DNA of 64,000 nt, from contig CANLRQ010000003.1 in the NCBI GenBank assembly GCA_947493575.1, forward strand, positions 1 to 64,000, given 5' to 3'. The stretch comes from an uncultured Marinomonas sp. GTDB lineage: Bacteria > Pseudomonadota > Gammaproteobacteria > Pseudomonadales > Marinomonadaceae. The notes under the pieces were generated by a model. It made no database searches, was not told the DNA's origin, and saw nothing but the letters and a program-made list of their open reading frames with translations. A program made the translations under genes and the position numbers. This document shows positions 39,820-49,336 of the stretch, in pieces. Positions within the stretch are counted from its first letter, which is position 1, and every line of letters begins with the position of its first letter.

Positions 39820-42381
39820 CTATACCGTTGTCGCAATTAGTTGGCTTTTTTCAATCTCTGTTGCAGGGCGAATTTGATTACGCTCTTCAACAAACACCAC
39901 ATTTTTATCTTCACCGTTTGTATTAACAAAACTCTTAAAGAGTTTACGTGATTCTGGGTTTTCAATTGCCGTTTTCCACTCACATTGAAACGTATCTACA
40001 ATCAATGCCATTTGAGCTTCAAGCTCAGAGGCAATGCCCAAAGAATCTTCAATAACAACCTGCTTTAAATAATCCAGCCCGCCTTCTAGAGCATCCATCC
40101 AAACAGACGTTCTTTGTAAACGATCCGCTGTTTTTACATAAAACATCAGCACTCGGTCAATGTAAGCAATCAATTGTTCGTCTGTCAGGTCAGTTGCAAA
40201 TAAGTCCGCATGACGTGGTTTCATGCCTCCATTGCCACAAACATACAAATTCCATCCGCCTTCTGTAGCAATAATCCCAATATCTTTGCTTTGTGCCTCG
40301 GCACATTCTCGGGTACAACCTGATACCGCAAATTTCAATTTATGAGGAGAACGCAGCCCTTTATAGCGATTTTCAATATCAATGGCCATTTTCATGCTAT
40401 CGTTCACACCATATCGACACCAAGTACTTCCAACGCAGGATTTTACTGTTCTAACCGATTTACCATAAGCTTGACCAGTTTCAAAACCAACCGCGATAAG
40501 TTCCTCCCAAATCAAAGGTAACTGTGTCAAGGTTGCTCCAAATAAATCAATACGCTGTCCACCTGTTATTTTGGTATAGAGCTTATATTTTTTTGCCACT
40601 TCCCCTAATACAATCAATTTTTCAGGTGTAATTTCCCCACCCGGTATACGAGGAACAACAGAATAAGTGCCATCCTTTTGCATATTGGCAAGAAAACGGT
40701 CATTGGTATCTTGTAATGAAATATGCTCTTTTTTCAGGACAAAATCATTCCAAACACTCGCCAAGATATTTGCAACTGCGGGCTTACAAATTTCACAGCC
40801 TTTCCCTTGGCCATGCTTGCTAATCAAATCGTCGAACGTCTTTATTCCTTCTACTTTAACCAAGTTATATAAATCTTGACGAGTAAATGAGAAATGCTCA
40901 CAGATATCCGTACTCACTTCGACACCCAAAGCTAAGAGTTCGCTATCTACTACTTTTTTCAATAAAGCAGAACAACCACCGCACCCAGTGCTCGCTTTGG
41001 TAACGGCTTTCACATCACCCACGGATAAAGAGCCTGATGCAATAGCGTCTGCAATATCTTGTTTCAGCACATTATGGCAACTGCAAATTGAAGCCGTTGC
41101 TGGCAGCATCTCAGCACCTAAACCTTTAGGTTCACCATCACTTAGCGGCAGGATTAAGCTTTCAGGAGCAAGAGGAAGCGCCAAACCATTTAAATAATAT
41201 TGCAATAAAGTATCGTAATAACTGTTATCGCCAACCAATACAGCACCAAGCAGTTTGCCACCGTCCTCGGAGACAACAAGTTTACGATATACATTTGTCA
41301 GATCATCACGATAGACAAAACTTTTTGCACCTGGCGTATTTTGATGCGCATCTCCTATAGAACCTACATCACAACCCAAGAGTTTTAACTTGGTGCTCAT
41401 ATCTGCACCTGTAAAAGACAAATCATTGCTCGACATAAGATGGCTAGCTGCAACTTTTGCCATAGTGTAACCTGGAGCAACTAAACCAAAAATGCGCCCT
41501 TCCCATAAAGCACATTCGCCAATCGCATACACATCTGGATGAGACGTTTGGCAAAAGTCATTAACAACGATACCTCCTCTCTCTCCAACATCAAGATTGG
41601 CCTTTTTTGCCAACGCGTCTTGAGGTCGAATACCCGCAGAAAATACAATCAAATCCGTTTCAATAAAGCGATCATCAGCGAACTCCATTCGATGAACACA
41701 CTCTTCACCATCAACAATCTGAGTTGTTGCCGTAGAAGTATGCACATCCACACCCAATGACTCGATCATATTCTTTAATAGGCTACCACCAGCATCATCC
41801 AACTGGACAGGCATCAATCGAGGAGCAAACTCAACAACACTGGTCGTAAGACCAAGGTTTTTTACCGCATTTGCCGCTTCAAGTCCTAATAGACCACCTC
41901 CAACTACTGTCCCTACTTTTGCCGTTTTTGCGGCTTCTCTAATGTCATCAAGATCATCTAACGTTCGATAAACAAAAGTATTATCCCTACTCGCGCCCGG
42001 AATAGGCGGAACAAAAGGATAAGAGCCTGTTGCCAGCACTAACTTATCAAAGGCAGCGTCTCTTCCATCTTCTAAAGTAACAGTCTTTTCATTTTGATTT
42101 ATTCCGACAACTTTTGCATTGGTTTCGCACAAAATTTGATTATCTACATAAAGCGATCCATCAGTCATCGCCAAGTCTGAATAGCCTTTGCCCGAAAAAT
42201 ATTCACTTAAATGAACTCTGTCATATGCTAATGTTTTTTCTTCACCAAATACCGTCACTTGATACTCTTCATGAGCTCCAGACTGTATCATTTGCTCAAT
42301 AAAGTGATGGCCCACCATACCGTTGCCAATCACTATTAATTTAGGTTTAGTAGATTTTGTCATTTGCTCTGTTGCGCTCAT
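39820..42381 (-). CDS. nirB: NADH-dependent nitrite reductase large subunit
   Basis: NirB reduces nitrite to ammonia with electrons from NADH through FAD, 2Fe-2S, 4Fe-4S and siroheme. The 853-aa protein has an N-terminal FAD/NAD oxidoreductase domain (VIGNGMVGHHFIEQM; VGGGLLGLEAA) and a BFD 2Fe-2S domain (CSCHNV...GCGGCSALL). The sulfite/nitrite reductase half carries siroheme/4Fe-4S motifs CVGSTWCRYG and CTRECAEA. The start is the ATG at 42381, 5 nt after GAGG; a GTG two codons upstream is less likely. It sits between the FAD reductase gene and nirD. Confidence 0.96.
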   Translation of the reverse strand: MSATEQMTKSTKPKLIVIGNGMVGHHFIEQMIQSGAHEEYQVTVFGEEKTLAYDRVHLSEYFSGKGYSDLAMTDGSLYVDNQILCETNAKVVGINQNEKTVTLEDGRDAAFDKLVLATGSYPFVPPIPGASRDNTFVYRTLDDLDDIREAAKTAKVGTVVGGGLLGLEAANAVKNLGLTTSVVEFAPRLMPVQLDDAGGSLLKNMIESLGVDVHTSTATTQIVDGEECVHRMEFADDRFIETDLIVFSAGIRPQDALAKKANLDVGERGGIVVNDFCQTSHPDVYAIGECALWEGRIFGLVAPGYTMAKVAASHLMSSNDLSFTGADMSTKLKLLGCDVGSIGDAHQNTPGAKSFVYRDDLTNVYRKLVVSEDGGKLLGAVLVGDNSYYDTLLQYYLNGLALPLAPESLILPLSDGEPKGLGAEMLPATASICSCHNVLKQDIADAIASGSLSVGDVKAVTKASTGCGGCSALLKKVVDSELLALGVEVSTDICEHFSFTRQDLYNLVKVEGIKTFDDLISKHGQGKGCEICKPAVANILASVWNDFVLKKEHISLQDTNDRFLANMQKDGTYSVVPRIPGGEITPEKLIVLGEVAKKYKLYTKITGGQRIDLFGATLTQLPLIWEELIAVGFETGQAYGKSVRTVKSCVGSTWCRYGVNDSMKMAIDIENRYKGLRSPHKLKFAVSGCTRECAEAQSKDIGIIATEGGWNLYVCGNGGMKPRHADLFATDLTDEQLIAYIDRVLMFYVKTADRLQRTSVWMDALEGGLDYLKQVVIEDSLGIASELEAQMALIVDTFQCEWKTAIENPESRKLFKSFVNTNGEDKNVVFVEERNQIRPATEIEKSQLIATTV

Positions 42382-42441
42382 AATCACCTCGACTAATCAG
42401 CATTTTCACGTTCTTTTGTCTGTTATTTATGCAAAGTGAGG

Positions 42442-43698
42442 CTAAGCCACTTTTTCAATACAATAAGACTCACCAAAAATCAGTCTATCTAACATGCCAG
42501 AAACGTTTGTTTGATTTTGAATAAGCTGAAAATACCAGCTACCATCGGCAACGTTGCCATATAAAATTGCACCTACTAACTTGCCTTCTTTGACAATCAG
42601 CTTGCGATAATGATTTAAAGAGCGATCTATGTATTGAATCACTCCTTCGTTATTTTCAGATTGGATTTTTCCTACAGAAAATAGATGTACACCTGATACC
42701 TTTAATTTAGTAGGCACAGGTTCTATCGAAAAAGGCTCAAATCGATTTTCAAAGTACGCCAATAAACTTTTCATTTGCCCCCAGATTGGCTCCACCAAAC
42801 CAAAGGTATTACAACTAAACTCTGTGCATTCCCCAATAGCGAAAATGTCTTTATGAGAGGTTTCTAGAAACTCATTGACTAAAATAGCTCTGTTGACAGA
42901 TAACCCTGCTTCTTTCGCAATATTGATCTCAGGAGTAATGCCTGTAGCGACAACAAATAAATCGGCTGCAATCACCTCTCCAGACGATAATGAAATGGAA
43001 TGCGCTTTATCAGTAGAGTCAACCTCGTTAGCAGAAACACTTAATGAATTAAATGACTCTGGCGAGACCGATAACCTAAATTCAACCCCCATTGCTTGCA
43101 ATCTTTCTAATAGCAAGGCTGCTGATTCTTCATCGAGCTGACGATTAAGCAAATAAGAGCTTCGATGTAGGACGGTAACTTTATGACCTCGTTTCACTAA
43201 ACCAACTGCGGCTTCCAAACCCAATAGTCCACCACCGATAACGACAGCTTGGCTTCCTTGACTCAAACTTTCCATTACAGAGACATCTTCCATGTCTCGA
43301 AATCCAATAATGTTACTCGCATCATTGCCGTAAATATTTAGCTGACTGGAGCGAGATCCTGTAGCAATAACTAACTTGTCAAAAGGAAGAGAGATTCCAC
43401 TAGACAGATGGACATGTTTTTCATTAGCGTCAATATATTGCACTGCATCATGCGCAATTACTTCTCCTTGATGAGACCGAAAGTGATCCACATCAATGAG
43501 CGACAATTCATCTCTAGCTACTTCTTTCGCAAGCAATGAAGACAACATAATTCGGTTGTAACCAACTTCTTTTTCTTCTCCAATTAAAGTTACATGCCAA
43601 CGATCAGGGTTGTTCAACAGCAATTCCGCAGCAAACCGACTTCCTGCCATCCCTGCTCCGACTACCACAACCCTTTCTTTTACACTTTGAGTACTCAT
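42442..43698 (-). CDS. FAD/NAD(P) oxidoreductase, probable electron donor to NasA
   Basis: The 418-aa protein is homologous to the N-terminal domain of NirB. It has the FAD loop VVGAGMAGSRFAAELL, the NAD loop GGGLLGLEAAVGL, and the second FAD motif ...NEFLETSHKDIFAIGECTEF. It lacks Fe-S or siroheme motifs. Similar stand-alone flavoproteins (NasB/NasC type) feed NADH electrons to assimilatory nitrate reductase, and its place between nrtD and nirB supports that role. The start is the ATG at 43698, with AAGGTG upstream. Confidence 0.85.
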   Translation of the reverse strand: MSTQSVKERVVVVGAGMAGSRFAAELLLNNPDRWHVTLIGEEKEVGYNRIMLSSLLAKEVARDELSLIDVDHFRSHQGEVIAHDAVQYIDANEKHVHLSSGISLPFDKLVIATGSRSSQLNIYGNDASNIIGFRDMEDVSVMESLSQGSQAVVIGGGLLGLEAAVGLVKRGHKVTVLHRSSYLLNRQLDEESAALLLERLQAMGVEFRLSVSPESFNSLSVSANEVDSTDKAHSISLSSGEVIAADLFVVATGITPEINIAKEAGLSVNRAILVNEFLETSHKDIFAIGECTEFSCNTFGLVEPIWGQMKSLLAYFENRFEPFSIEPVPTKLKVSGVHLFSVGKIQSENNEGVIQYIDRSLNHYRKLIVKEGKLVGAILYGNVADGSWYFQLIQNQTNVSGMLDRLIFGESYCIEKVA

Positions 43699-43740
43699 AA
43701 AAGGCACCTTATTCTTAAATAGCGATTACTAATAAACGCT

Positions 43741-44598
43741 CTAAGAAGCGACTTTTTGAGCACCTTGTTGGGACTCCGTTACTGATGAGCTTTGCTTTTT
43801 AGGCTGCACGATCGGCTCAACTTTTCTTTGTTTTTCATATAAGAATTTCAAAACTTGTGCTCGGTATTGTACGTAATTAGGATCATCAGCTAAATCAAGA
43901 CGGTGTCTTGGACGCTCTAAATCTACATGCAATACTTCCCCCACCGTAGCTGCGGGCCCATTGGTCATCATCACAATACGATCTGATAGCAAAACCGCTT
44001 CATCTACATCGTGTGTAATCATAATTACAGTGTTGTTTAAGTCTTTTTGTATTTCCATAAGTGAGTCTTGCAAATGCGCGCGGGTTAATGCATCTAAAGC
44101 GCCAAAAGGTTCATCCATTAATAACACCGATGGTTCCATCGACAACGCTCTAGCAATACCGACACGCTGCTTCATACCACCAGAAATTTCAGAAGGTCTT
44201 TTATCAAGAGCATGAGTCATTTGCACAAGATCTAAATTATGCAAGATCCACTCATGCATTTCATTTTTACTTTTTTTCCCTTTAAATACCTGCTTTACCG
44301 CCAACTCAACATTCTGATACGTTGTTAACCATGGTAGTAATGAATGATTTTGGAAAACAACTGCACGCTCTGGTCCCGGCCCTCTAACTTCTTTACCATC
44401 GAGTAAAATGCCGCCTTCCGTCGCATCATATAAACCGGCAACAATATTCAAAACAGTCGATTTTCCGCATCCCGAGTGTCCTATCAAAGAGACAAACTCT
44501 CCCTTATTGATTTTTAAAGACACGTCATTCAAGGCTTTAAACGGTCCTTTAGGGGTGGGAAACTCAATTGATACTTTACTTATGTCTAAATGTGTCAT
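43741..44598 (-). CDS. nrtD: nitrate/nitrite ABC transporter ATP-binding protein
   Basis: This ATPase subunit of the NrtABD importer has Walker A GHSGCGKST (about residue 41), signature EISGGMKQRVGIARAL, and Walker B VLLMDEPFGALD. The 285-aa length includes a ~25-residue Gln/Ser-rich tail of unknown role. It starts 9 nt after nrtB. Confidence 0.93.
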   Translation of the reverse strand: MTHLDISKVSIEFPTPKGPFKALNDVSLKINKGEFVSLIGHSGCGKSTVLNIVAGLYDATEGGILLDGKEVRGPGPERAVVFQNHSLLPWLTTYQNVELAVKQVFKGKKSKNEMHEWILHNLDLVQMTHALDKRPSEISGGMKQRVGIARALSMEPSVLLMDEPFGALDALTRAHLQDSLMEIQKDLNNTVIMITHDVDEAVLLSDRIVMMTNGPAATVGEVLHVDLERPRHRLDLADDPNYVQYRAQVLKFLYEKQRKVEPIVQPKKQSSSVTESQQGAQKVAS

Positions 44599-44607
44599 TG
44601 CTATTAC

Positions 44608-45579
44608 CTATCTCAAAACCTGTGTTTTATCCCATGAAGACATTCTCTGAATCATCAACATGACTCTGTCTAATAAGAACCCAATAAAACCAATCATCAA
44701 CACAGCAACCATAATTCTTCCTAAAGAATTGGAGCTACCATTTTGAAATTCATCCCATACAAACTTCCCTAACCCGGGGTTTTGAGCCAACATTTCGGCT
44801 GCTATTAGTACCATCCAAGCGATCCCTAGAGACAACCTCAACCCTGTAAACATCATTGGAATAGAAGAAGGAATGACAATTTTCATCACATGAGTTAACC
44901 AACTAAGGCGCAATACTTTGGAAACATTCAATAAATCTTGCTCTATAGCCGCAACTCCAACCGCTGTATTAATTAACGTTGGCCACATACAACATAAGGT
45001 AACGGTAAACATGGAAGTCAAAAACGACTTAGCAAACATAGGATCATCAGAAACGTAAGTCGCACTCACTACCATAGTGACTAAAGGTAGCCATGCTAAA
45101 GGCGACACAGGTTTGAAAATTTGGATAATCGGATTAAGAGCATTATAAATATTGCCATTCAAACCAATTAGTATCCCTAAAGGAATGGCGATAAGACTAG
45201 CTAAACCAAAACCTGCGAGCACCGTATAGAGACTGGTAAAAATTTGGTCGAAGAAGGTTGGCTTTCCAGTATAAGGACGCGTTTTAGCAACATATTCAGG
45301 ATTTTTAGCCAATTTTTTAGCATTTCTAACTTCTTGACGCTTATAAAAAGCAACTTCTTTCTCTCTTTCTTCCACATGATCCGCAACCAAGCTATTCCAT
45401 TGCTCATACACAACAACAGGGCCAGGAAAATCTCCCAAAGACGTTTGAATACGACTTGCTGATGAATGCCATAGAGCAAGAAACACAAGAATACCCAATA
45501 AAGGAAATAAGACTTTTTTTAATGAAAAAGAATCCTTCAAGGTTTCAAAAAAAGTCGTATACACACTTTGTACCGTCAT
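44608..45579 (-). CDS. nrtB: nitrate/nitrite ABC transporter permease
   Basis: The 323-aa inner-membrane permease has about six predicted spans and the EAA-type loop AAIEQDLLNVSKVLRLSWLTH...IPSSIPMMFTGLRLS that contacts the ATPase. The periplasmic insertion after the first span (about residues 60-115) is long and Lys/Glu-rich, as in nitrate permeases. The start is set at MTVQSVYTT; the longest ORF adds nine residues without a better ribosome site. Confidence 0.92.
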   Translation of the reverse strand: MTVQSVYTTFFETLKDSFSLKKVLFPLLGILVFLALWHSSASRIQTSLGDFPGPVVVYEQWNSLVADHVEEREKEVAFYKRQEVRNAKKLAKNPEYVAKTRPYTGKPTFFDQIFTSLYTVLAGFGLASLIAIPLGILIGLNGNIYNALNPIIQIFKPVSPLAWLPLVTMVVSATYVSDDPMFAKSFLTSMFTVTLCCMWPTLINTAVGVAAIEQDLLNVSKVLRLSWLTHVMKIVIPSSIPMMFTGLRLSLGIAWMVLIAAEMLAQNPGLGKFVWDEFQNGSSNSLGRIMVAVLMIGFIGFLLDRVMLMIQRMSSWDKTQVLR

Positions 45580-45666
45580 AAAAATCACTCTTAATTGATC
45601 TGCCAAGTAAACCGAATTTAATAGGATGGCAGTAAAAGCTTCGACACTTTTACTGCCAAAAAGGTT

Positions 45667-47088
45667 TTAAATACGATCTTTTCCTTTAAATCCGATATCA
45701 AACTTTTCTAGATACTGGTTTGGATAACGGCCATCATAAGTAACGCCATCAATAAACTCTTTTTGCGGTGGCTTAAACCCTGTTTCCGTTTCTAAGTCAG
45801 GAAACTCAGAAGCTTCAACAACACCGTCTTCAAGCAATTCATTCACAGCAACGGAATAAATATCTGGACGATAGACTTTTTTCGCAATGTCCATGTACCA
45901 AGAATCAGGTTTATGTTCATCAATTTGCCCCCAACGACGCATTTGCGTTAAGTACCAAATCGCGTCGCTATAATAGGGATAGGTTGCGTTATGACGGAAG
46001 AAAACATTGAAATCGGGAATTTCACGCTTATCTCCTTTTTCGTACTCAAAAGTTCCTGTCATACTGTTGGCAATAACATCGTAGTCAGCACCCACATATT
46101 GGCTTTTAGATAAAATTTTCACCGCTTCAGGGCGGTTTGCATTGTTATTTTCATCTAGCCATTTCGCAGCTCGGATCATCGCCTTTACAATACGAATATG
46201 AGTATTAGGGTATTCATCTGCCCATTCATTACTCACACCAAACACTTTCTCTGGATTATTTTTCCAAATTTCATAATCCGTAATAACGGGTACACCAATT
46301 CCTTTAAATACAGCTTGTTGGTTCCATGGCTCGCCAACGCAATAGCCGTGTATTGTTCCGGCTTCCATAGTCGCTGGCATTTGTGGCGGGGGAGTAACAG
46401 ATAGAAAAGCATCTGCATCAATTTGACCACTAACATCACCTTTAGAAGGCGCATAATAACCAGGGTGTATACCACCTGCGGCTAACCAATAACGTAATTC
46501 ATAATTATGAGTCGATACAGGAAAAACCATCCCCATATTAAATGGCTTACCTTCTTCTTTAAACGCTTCAACAATAGGCTTTAAAGCGCTGGCACTAATA
46601 GGGTGAATTGGCTTTCCTTCACTATCATGAGGGATATTTTTTTTCATTTTGGCCCAAATATCATTTGATACTGTAATACCATTACCATTCAAATCCATAC
46701 TAAACGCGGTAACAATATGCGCTTTTGTACCATAACCAATTGTGGCACCTAGAGGTTGGCCGGCTAACATATGAGCACCATCTAATTGCCCATCAATAAC
46801 TCTATCTAGCAATACTTTCCAGTTTGCTTGCGCCTCTAAGGTTACATATAAACCTTCATCTTCAAAGTAGCCTTTTTCATAAGCAATCGCTAATGGAGCC
46901 ATATCAGTTAGCTTAATAAAACCGAATTTTAAATCTTCTTTTTCTGGCTCACCAAGCTCAGCAAACGCAGTACTAGTCACCATCAACGATCCAGCAACAA
47001 GACCTCCTATTATTAATGCTCGGCGAATTGCTTTAGTCGCCCCATTAATTTCCATCGAAATGTTCTTTTTCTTTAATAACTGATTCAT
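45667..47088 (-). CDS. nrtA: nitrate-binding periplasmic protein of the ABC transporter
   Basis: NrtA binds nitrate/nitrite in the periplasm and delivers it to NrtB. The 473-aa precursor has a long positive N-region and signal segment ([22 protein letters not shown]). The NrtA/NasS-type domain follows, with [38 protein letters not shown] and [12 protein letters not shown]. The start is at MNQLLKKKN, with GAGGAAG 6 nt upstream. It is paralogous to NasS encoded just upstream. A terminator-containing leader and a sigma-54 promoter precede it. Confidence 0.94.
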   Translation of the reverse strand: MNQLLKKKNISMEINGATKAIRRALIIGGLVAGSLMVTSTAFAELGEPEKEDLKFGFIKLTDMAPLAIAYEKGYFEDEGLYVTLEAQANWKVLLDRVIDGQLDGAHMLAGQPLGATIGYGTKAHIVTAFSMDLNGNGITVSNDIWAKMKKNIPHDSEGKPIHPISASALKPIVEAFKEEGKPFNMGMVFPVSTHNYELRYWLAAGGIHPGYYAPSKGDVSGQIDADAFLSVTPPPQMPATMEAGTIHGYCVGEPWNQQAVFKGIGVPVITDYEIWKNNPEKVFGVSNEWADEYPNTHIRIVKAMIRAAKWLDENNNANRPEAVKILSKSQYVGADYDVIANSMTGTFEYEKGDKREIPDFNVFFRHNATYPYYSDAIWYLTQMRRWGQIDEHKPDSWYMDIAKKVYRPDIYSVAVNELLEDGVVEASEFPDLETETGFKPPQKEFIDGVTYDGRYPNQYLEKFDIGFKGKDRI

Positions 47089-47120
47089 AGTTGCTTCCTC
47101 GTATAACCCATAAAAACAAA

Positions 47121-47165
47121 AAAGGCGCATGCACAACAAGTTAAACTTGCTATACAGGCGCCTTT
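47121..47165 (-). terminator. leader terminator/attenuator upstream of nrtA
   Basis: AAAGGCGC (47121-47128) pairs with GCGCCTTT (47158-47165), with a second inner stem CAAGTT/AACTTG. On the minus strand it is followed by TTTTTTGTTTTT, and nrtA starts about 30 nt later. The 5' arm in RNA is also the loop and 3' arm of the P2 hairpin (47157-47168), so the two structures exclude each other. Confidence 0.88.
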
Positions 47166-47197
47166 GCCATTCGTTGATAAATCCACTTTGATTTATC
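47157..47197 (-). promoter_or_regulatory. tandem-hairpin ANTAR (NasT) target in the nrtA leader
   Basis: On the minus strand, P1 is GATAAATC-AAAGTG-GATTTATC (8-bp stem). After a 7-nt linker comes P2, GGC-AAAGGC-GCC. Both loops are hexanucleotides with A at position 1 and G at position 4, the recognition pattern of ANTAR antiterminators. P2 overlaps the terminator arm. NasT, an ANTAR protein, is encoded about 1.4 kb upstream. NasT binding is predicted to stabilise P1-P2 and allow transcription of nrtABD-nirBD. Confidence 0.72.
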
Positions 47198-47226
47198 TTT
47201 ATGTATGTGATCTTAAATTATTTAAA

Positions 47227-47241
47227 GCATATATTATGCCA
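47227..47241 (-). promoter_or_regulatory. sigma-54 promoter of nrtABD-nirBD
   Basis: The minus strand reads TGGCATAATATATGC, with GG and GC 12 bp apart as in sigma-54 promoters and a preceding T. The -12 element is ATGCT rather than TTGCA. The predicted start, about 47215, places both ANTAR hairpins and the terminator in the leader. Confidence 0.65.
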
Positions 47242-47298
47242 ACTTACAAAGAACTGTTTTATAAGGTTTTTTCTGCTGCTATAAAGAATACCACTCAT

Positions 47299-47326
47299 AT
47301 AGCGCATTGTTTTAGGCCATAGCGCA
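47299..47326 (-). promoter_or_regulatory. direct repeats upstream of the nrtA promoter, possible activator sites
   Basis: ATAGCGCA occurs at 47299-47306 and again at 47319-47326, exactly 20 bp (two helical turns) apart. They lie 58-85 bp upstream of the -24 element, where sigma-54 activators such as NtrC bind. The match to the NtrC consensus is partial, so the binding protein is uncertain. The repeats lie just past the nasS stop codon. Confidence 0.4.
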
Positions 47327-47340
47327 CTACTATTTAACAC

Positions 47341-48531
47341 TTATAACTCAATAAAGCCTGATTTAACGCCTTCTGGATGAATTCGAATTTTATCTTGTAG
47401 AACTTTCTCAAACCAATCATGTTCAGTTAAAGAACCAGTCAGGGGAGAAGTCGACAAATACTCTTCTTTCCCCAGAGCTTTACAATAAAATGTTTCATTG
47501 AAAGTACTGTTTATAAATTCAATTAAATTTGATGAATTGGGCAACTGTTGCCAACGGTACATTTGACCTAAAAGCCATAAAGCATAATTTGTATTAGGTC
47601 TATTTACACAATCACCAGAAAACGTCTGATACGCTTCCATCGGCCAATCAAACTGACCCGATGGTTTGATTGCGCTAAACCCATAACGCAATTGCTCCAC
47701 TGAACAATTTAAATAATCTGGATGACTTAAAATAGACAACAACTCTTCAATATTATTCGAGTCATCAACCCATTCGCATGCTTCATGGATTGCCCTAATC
47801 AAAGCAATATGCAATTCTTCATTTTGGCTCGCCCAAAGCTCATTTACACCTAGTACTTTTTCAGGTGTATTACCCCAAATTTCATATCCTGTGACCAACA
47901 TATGGCCAATTCCCTGCTCCATCGCCAAGCTATTCCAAGGCTCCCCAACACAATAACCATCAATTTCTTCAGATTTTAAATAATCCATCATTTTTGTAGG
48001 TGGAACAACAATCAATTGAACATCTTTATCAGGATTAATTCCTGCGCGGTTTAACCAATCCCTTAACTGATAATGATGAGATGAATACGGGTATACCATC
48101 GCAAACTTTAACGTGCGATTTAGTTTTCTTATAGCAGATTTAAGAGCATCTCCTTCCCTCATATCTTGTAAAGACATTGCAGAGTGACTCATTAATTGAT
48201 ACAAACTATTCGATACTGTAATGCCATTACCATTTTGGCTTACCGTAAAACTGGCCTGTATTTTTGCTTTAGAAGATCCAATACCAAGACCAGATGCCAG
48301 TGGCATAGACGCTAACATATGAGCGCCTTGTAGAAGGTTAAACGAAACCTTATCCCTAATACTGGCCCAAGATGCTTCTTTTGATAAAACCACTCTTACT
48401 CCATGTTTTTCAAAAAAGCCTTTTTCTTTCGCTATGATAAATGGAGCACTGTCTATTAAAGGAATAAAACCCAAAGTAACGTCAACATGAGTATTAGACA
48501 TTGTTTCTGTAACACTATTAAATTGACTCAT
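47341..48531 (-). CDS. nasS: NasS nitrate/nitrite sensor
   Basis: NasS is a cytoplasmic NrtA-like protein that sequesters NasT until nitrate or nitrite binds. The 396-aa protein has the same ligand-domain motifs as NrtA ([48 protein letters not shown]) but no signal peptide. Its start overlaps the nasT stop by one base (TAATG), so sensor and antiterminator are coupled. Confidence 0.93.
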   Translation of the reverse strand: MSQFNSVTETMSNTHVDVTLGFIPLIDSAPFIIAKEKGFFEKHGVRVVLSKEASWASIRDKVSFNLLQGAHMLASMPLASGLGIGSSKAKIQASFTVSQNGNGITVSNSLYQLMSHSAMSLQDMREGDALKSAIRKLNRTLKFAMVYPYSSHHYQLRDWLNRAGINPDKDVQLIVVPPTKMMDYLKSEEIDGYCVGEPWNSLAMEQGIGHMLVTGYEIWGNTPEKVLGVNELWASQNEELHIALIRAIHEACEWVDDSNNIEELLSILSHPDYLNCSVEQLRYGFSAIKPSGQFDWPMEAYQTFSGDCVNRPNTNYALWLLGQMYRWQQLPNSSNLIEFINSTFNETFYCKALGKEEYLSTSPLTGSLTEHDWFEKVLQDKIRIHPEGVKSGFIEL

Positions 48532-49133
48532 TACTTCACATCTCCAATTAGTTCCATGACAGATATTACATTTAAAGCAACTTCAGACATTCTCTGCCCC
48601 CTATCCATCGCTAATTTTCTTAACGATTTATAGGCCGCAGATTCATCACACCCTTGATGCTTCATAATTAGCCCCTTCGCCTTATCAATGACTTTACGAT
48701 CTTCTAATTGAGTTTTCACAGTCTCTAATTCTTTTTTCAGAGCTTGGAACTCTCTAAAACGTGCAATCGCTACTTGCAGAATTGGTTTAACTCTAGTCGG
48801 CTGCATACCGTCAACAACATAGGCACTGACACCTGCACGGATAGCTGCCTCCATTGATGAAGAATCATTTTCTTCAGTAAACATAACAATAGGACGGGGA
48901 TTGTTTTTAGTAAGGAACGACATGTTTTCTAACATATCTCGATCAGGAGATTCGATATCAATAATAACGATATCAGGAAGACTTTCTTGAACAGCTTTTG
49001 TTAAATGTTGTGTATTCTCTAATTTTCTAATTACTTTATAGCCATTATCAAGCATTGCTTGCTCAACAATTGCCGCTCGCGCGGGCTCATTGTCAACCAA
49101 CATAACCGTAAGCTTTGATTGAATAGAATGCAT
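48531..49133 (-). CDS. nasT: NasT, ANTAR-domain antiterminator
   Basis: NasT is an RNA-binding response regulator that relieves leader terminators of nitrate genes. The 200-aa protein has a receiver-like N-domain (LTVMLVDNEPARAAIVEQ; IVIIDIESPDRDML) and a C-terminal ANTAR domain (KVIDKAKGLIMKHQGCDESAAYKSLRKLAMDRGQRMSEVA). The candidate RNA targets are in the nrtA and nasA leaders. It is the first gene of nasTS, with a sigma-54 promoter match 34 nt upstream. Confidence 0.94.
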   Translation of the reverse strand: MHSIQSKLTVMLVDNEPARAAIVEQAMLDNGYKVIRKLENTQHLTKAVQESLPDIVIIDIESPDRDMLENMSFLTKNNPRPIVMFTEENDSSSMEAAIRAGVSAYVVDGMQPTRVKPILQVAIARFREFQALKKELETVKTQLEDRKVIDKAKGLIMKHQGCDESAAYKSLRKLAMDRGQRMSEVALNVISVMELIGDVK

Positions 49134-49166
49134 TGTACAATTTGCCTAAAATTAAAATATCTTTAA

Positions 49167-49182
49167 AGCAAATTGCGCGCCG
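49167..49182 (-). promoter_or_regulatory. sigma-54 promoter of nasTS
   Basis: The minus strand reads CGGCGCGCAATTTGCT. This fits TGGCACG-N4-TTGCA with exact spacing and an intact TTGC; three positions differ. The predicted start lies only about 23 nt from the nasT ATG, so unlike the other two units there is no room for a leader attenuator. Confidence 0.65.
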
Positions 49183-49336
49183 CCTAGGCTAAATTCATAA
49201 AGTTTTTATTAAAGCGAAAGTTTAGAAGGTAAAAGGTTGCTTTTTCTATATATGGGACAATAAACAAAAATTTCTATTCATTACGTATACAATCATTTCC
49301 ATATCATCTATTAACAACCTTGTCTCACGCATGAAA

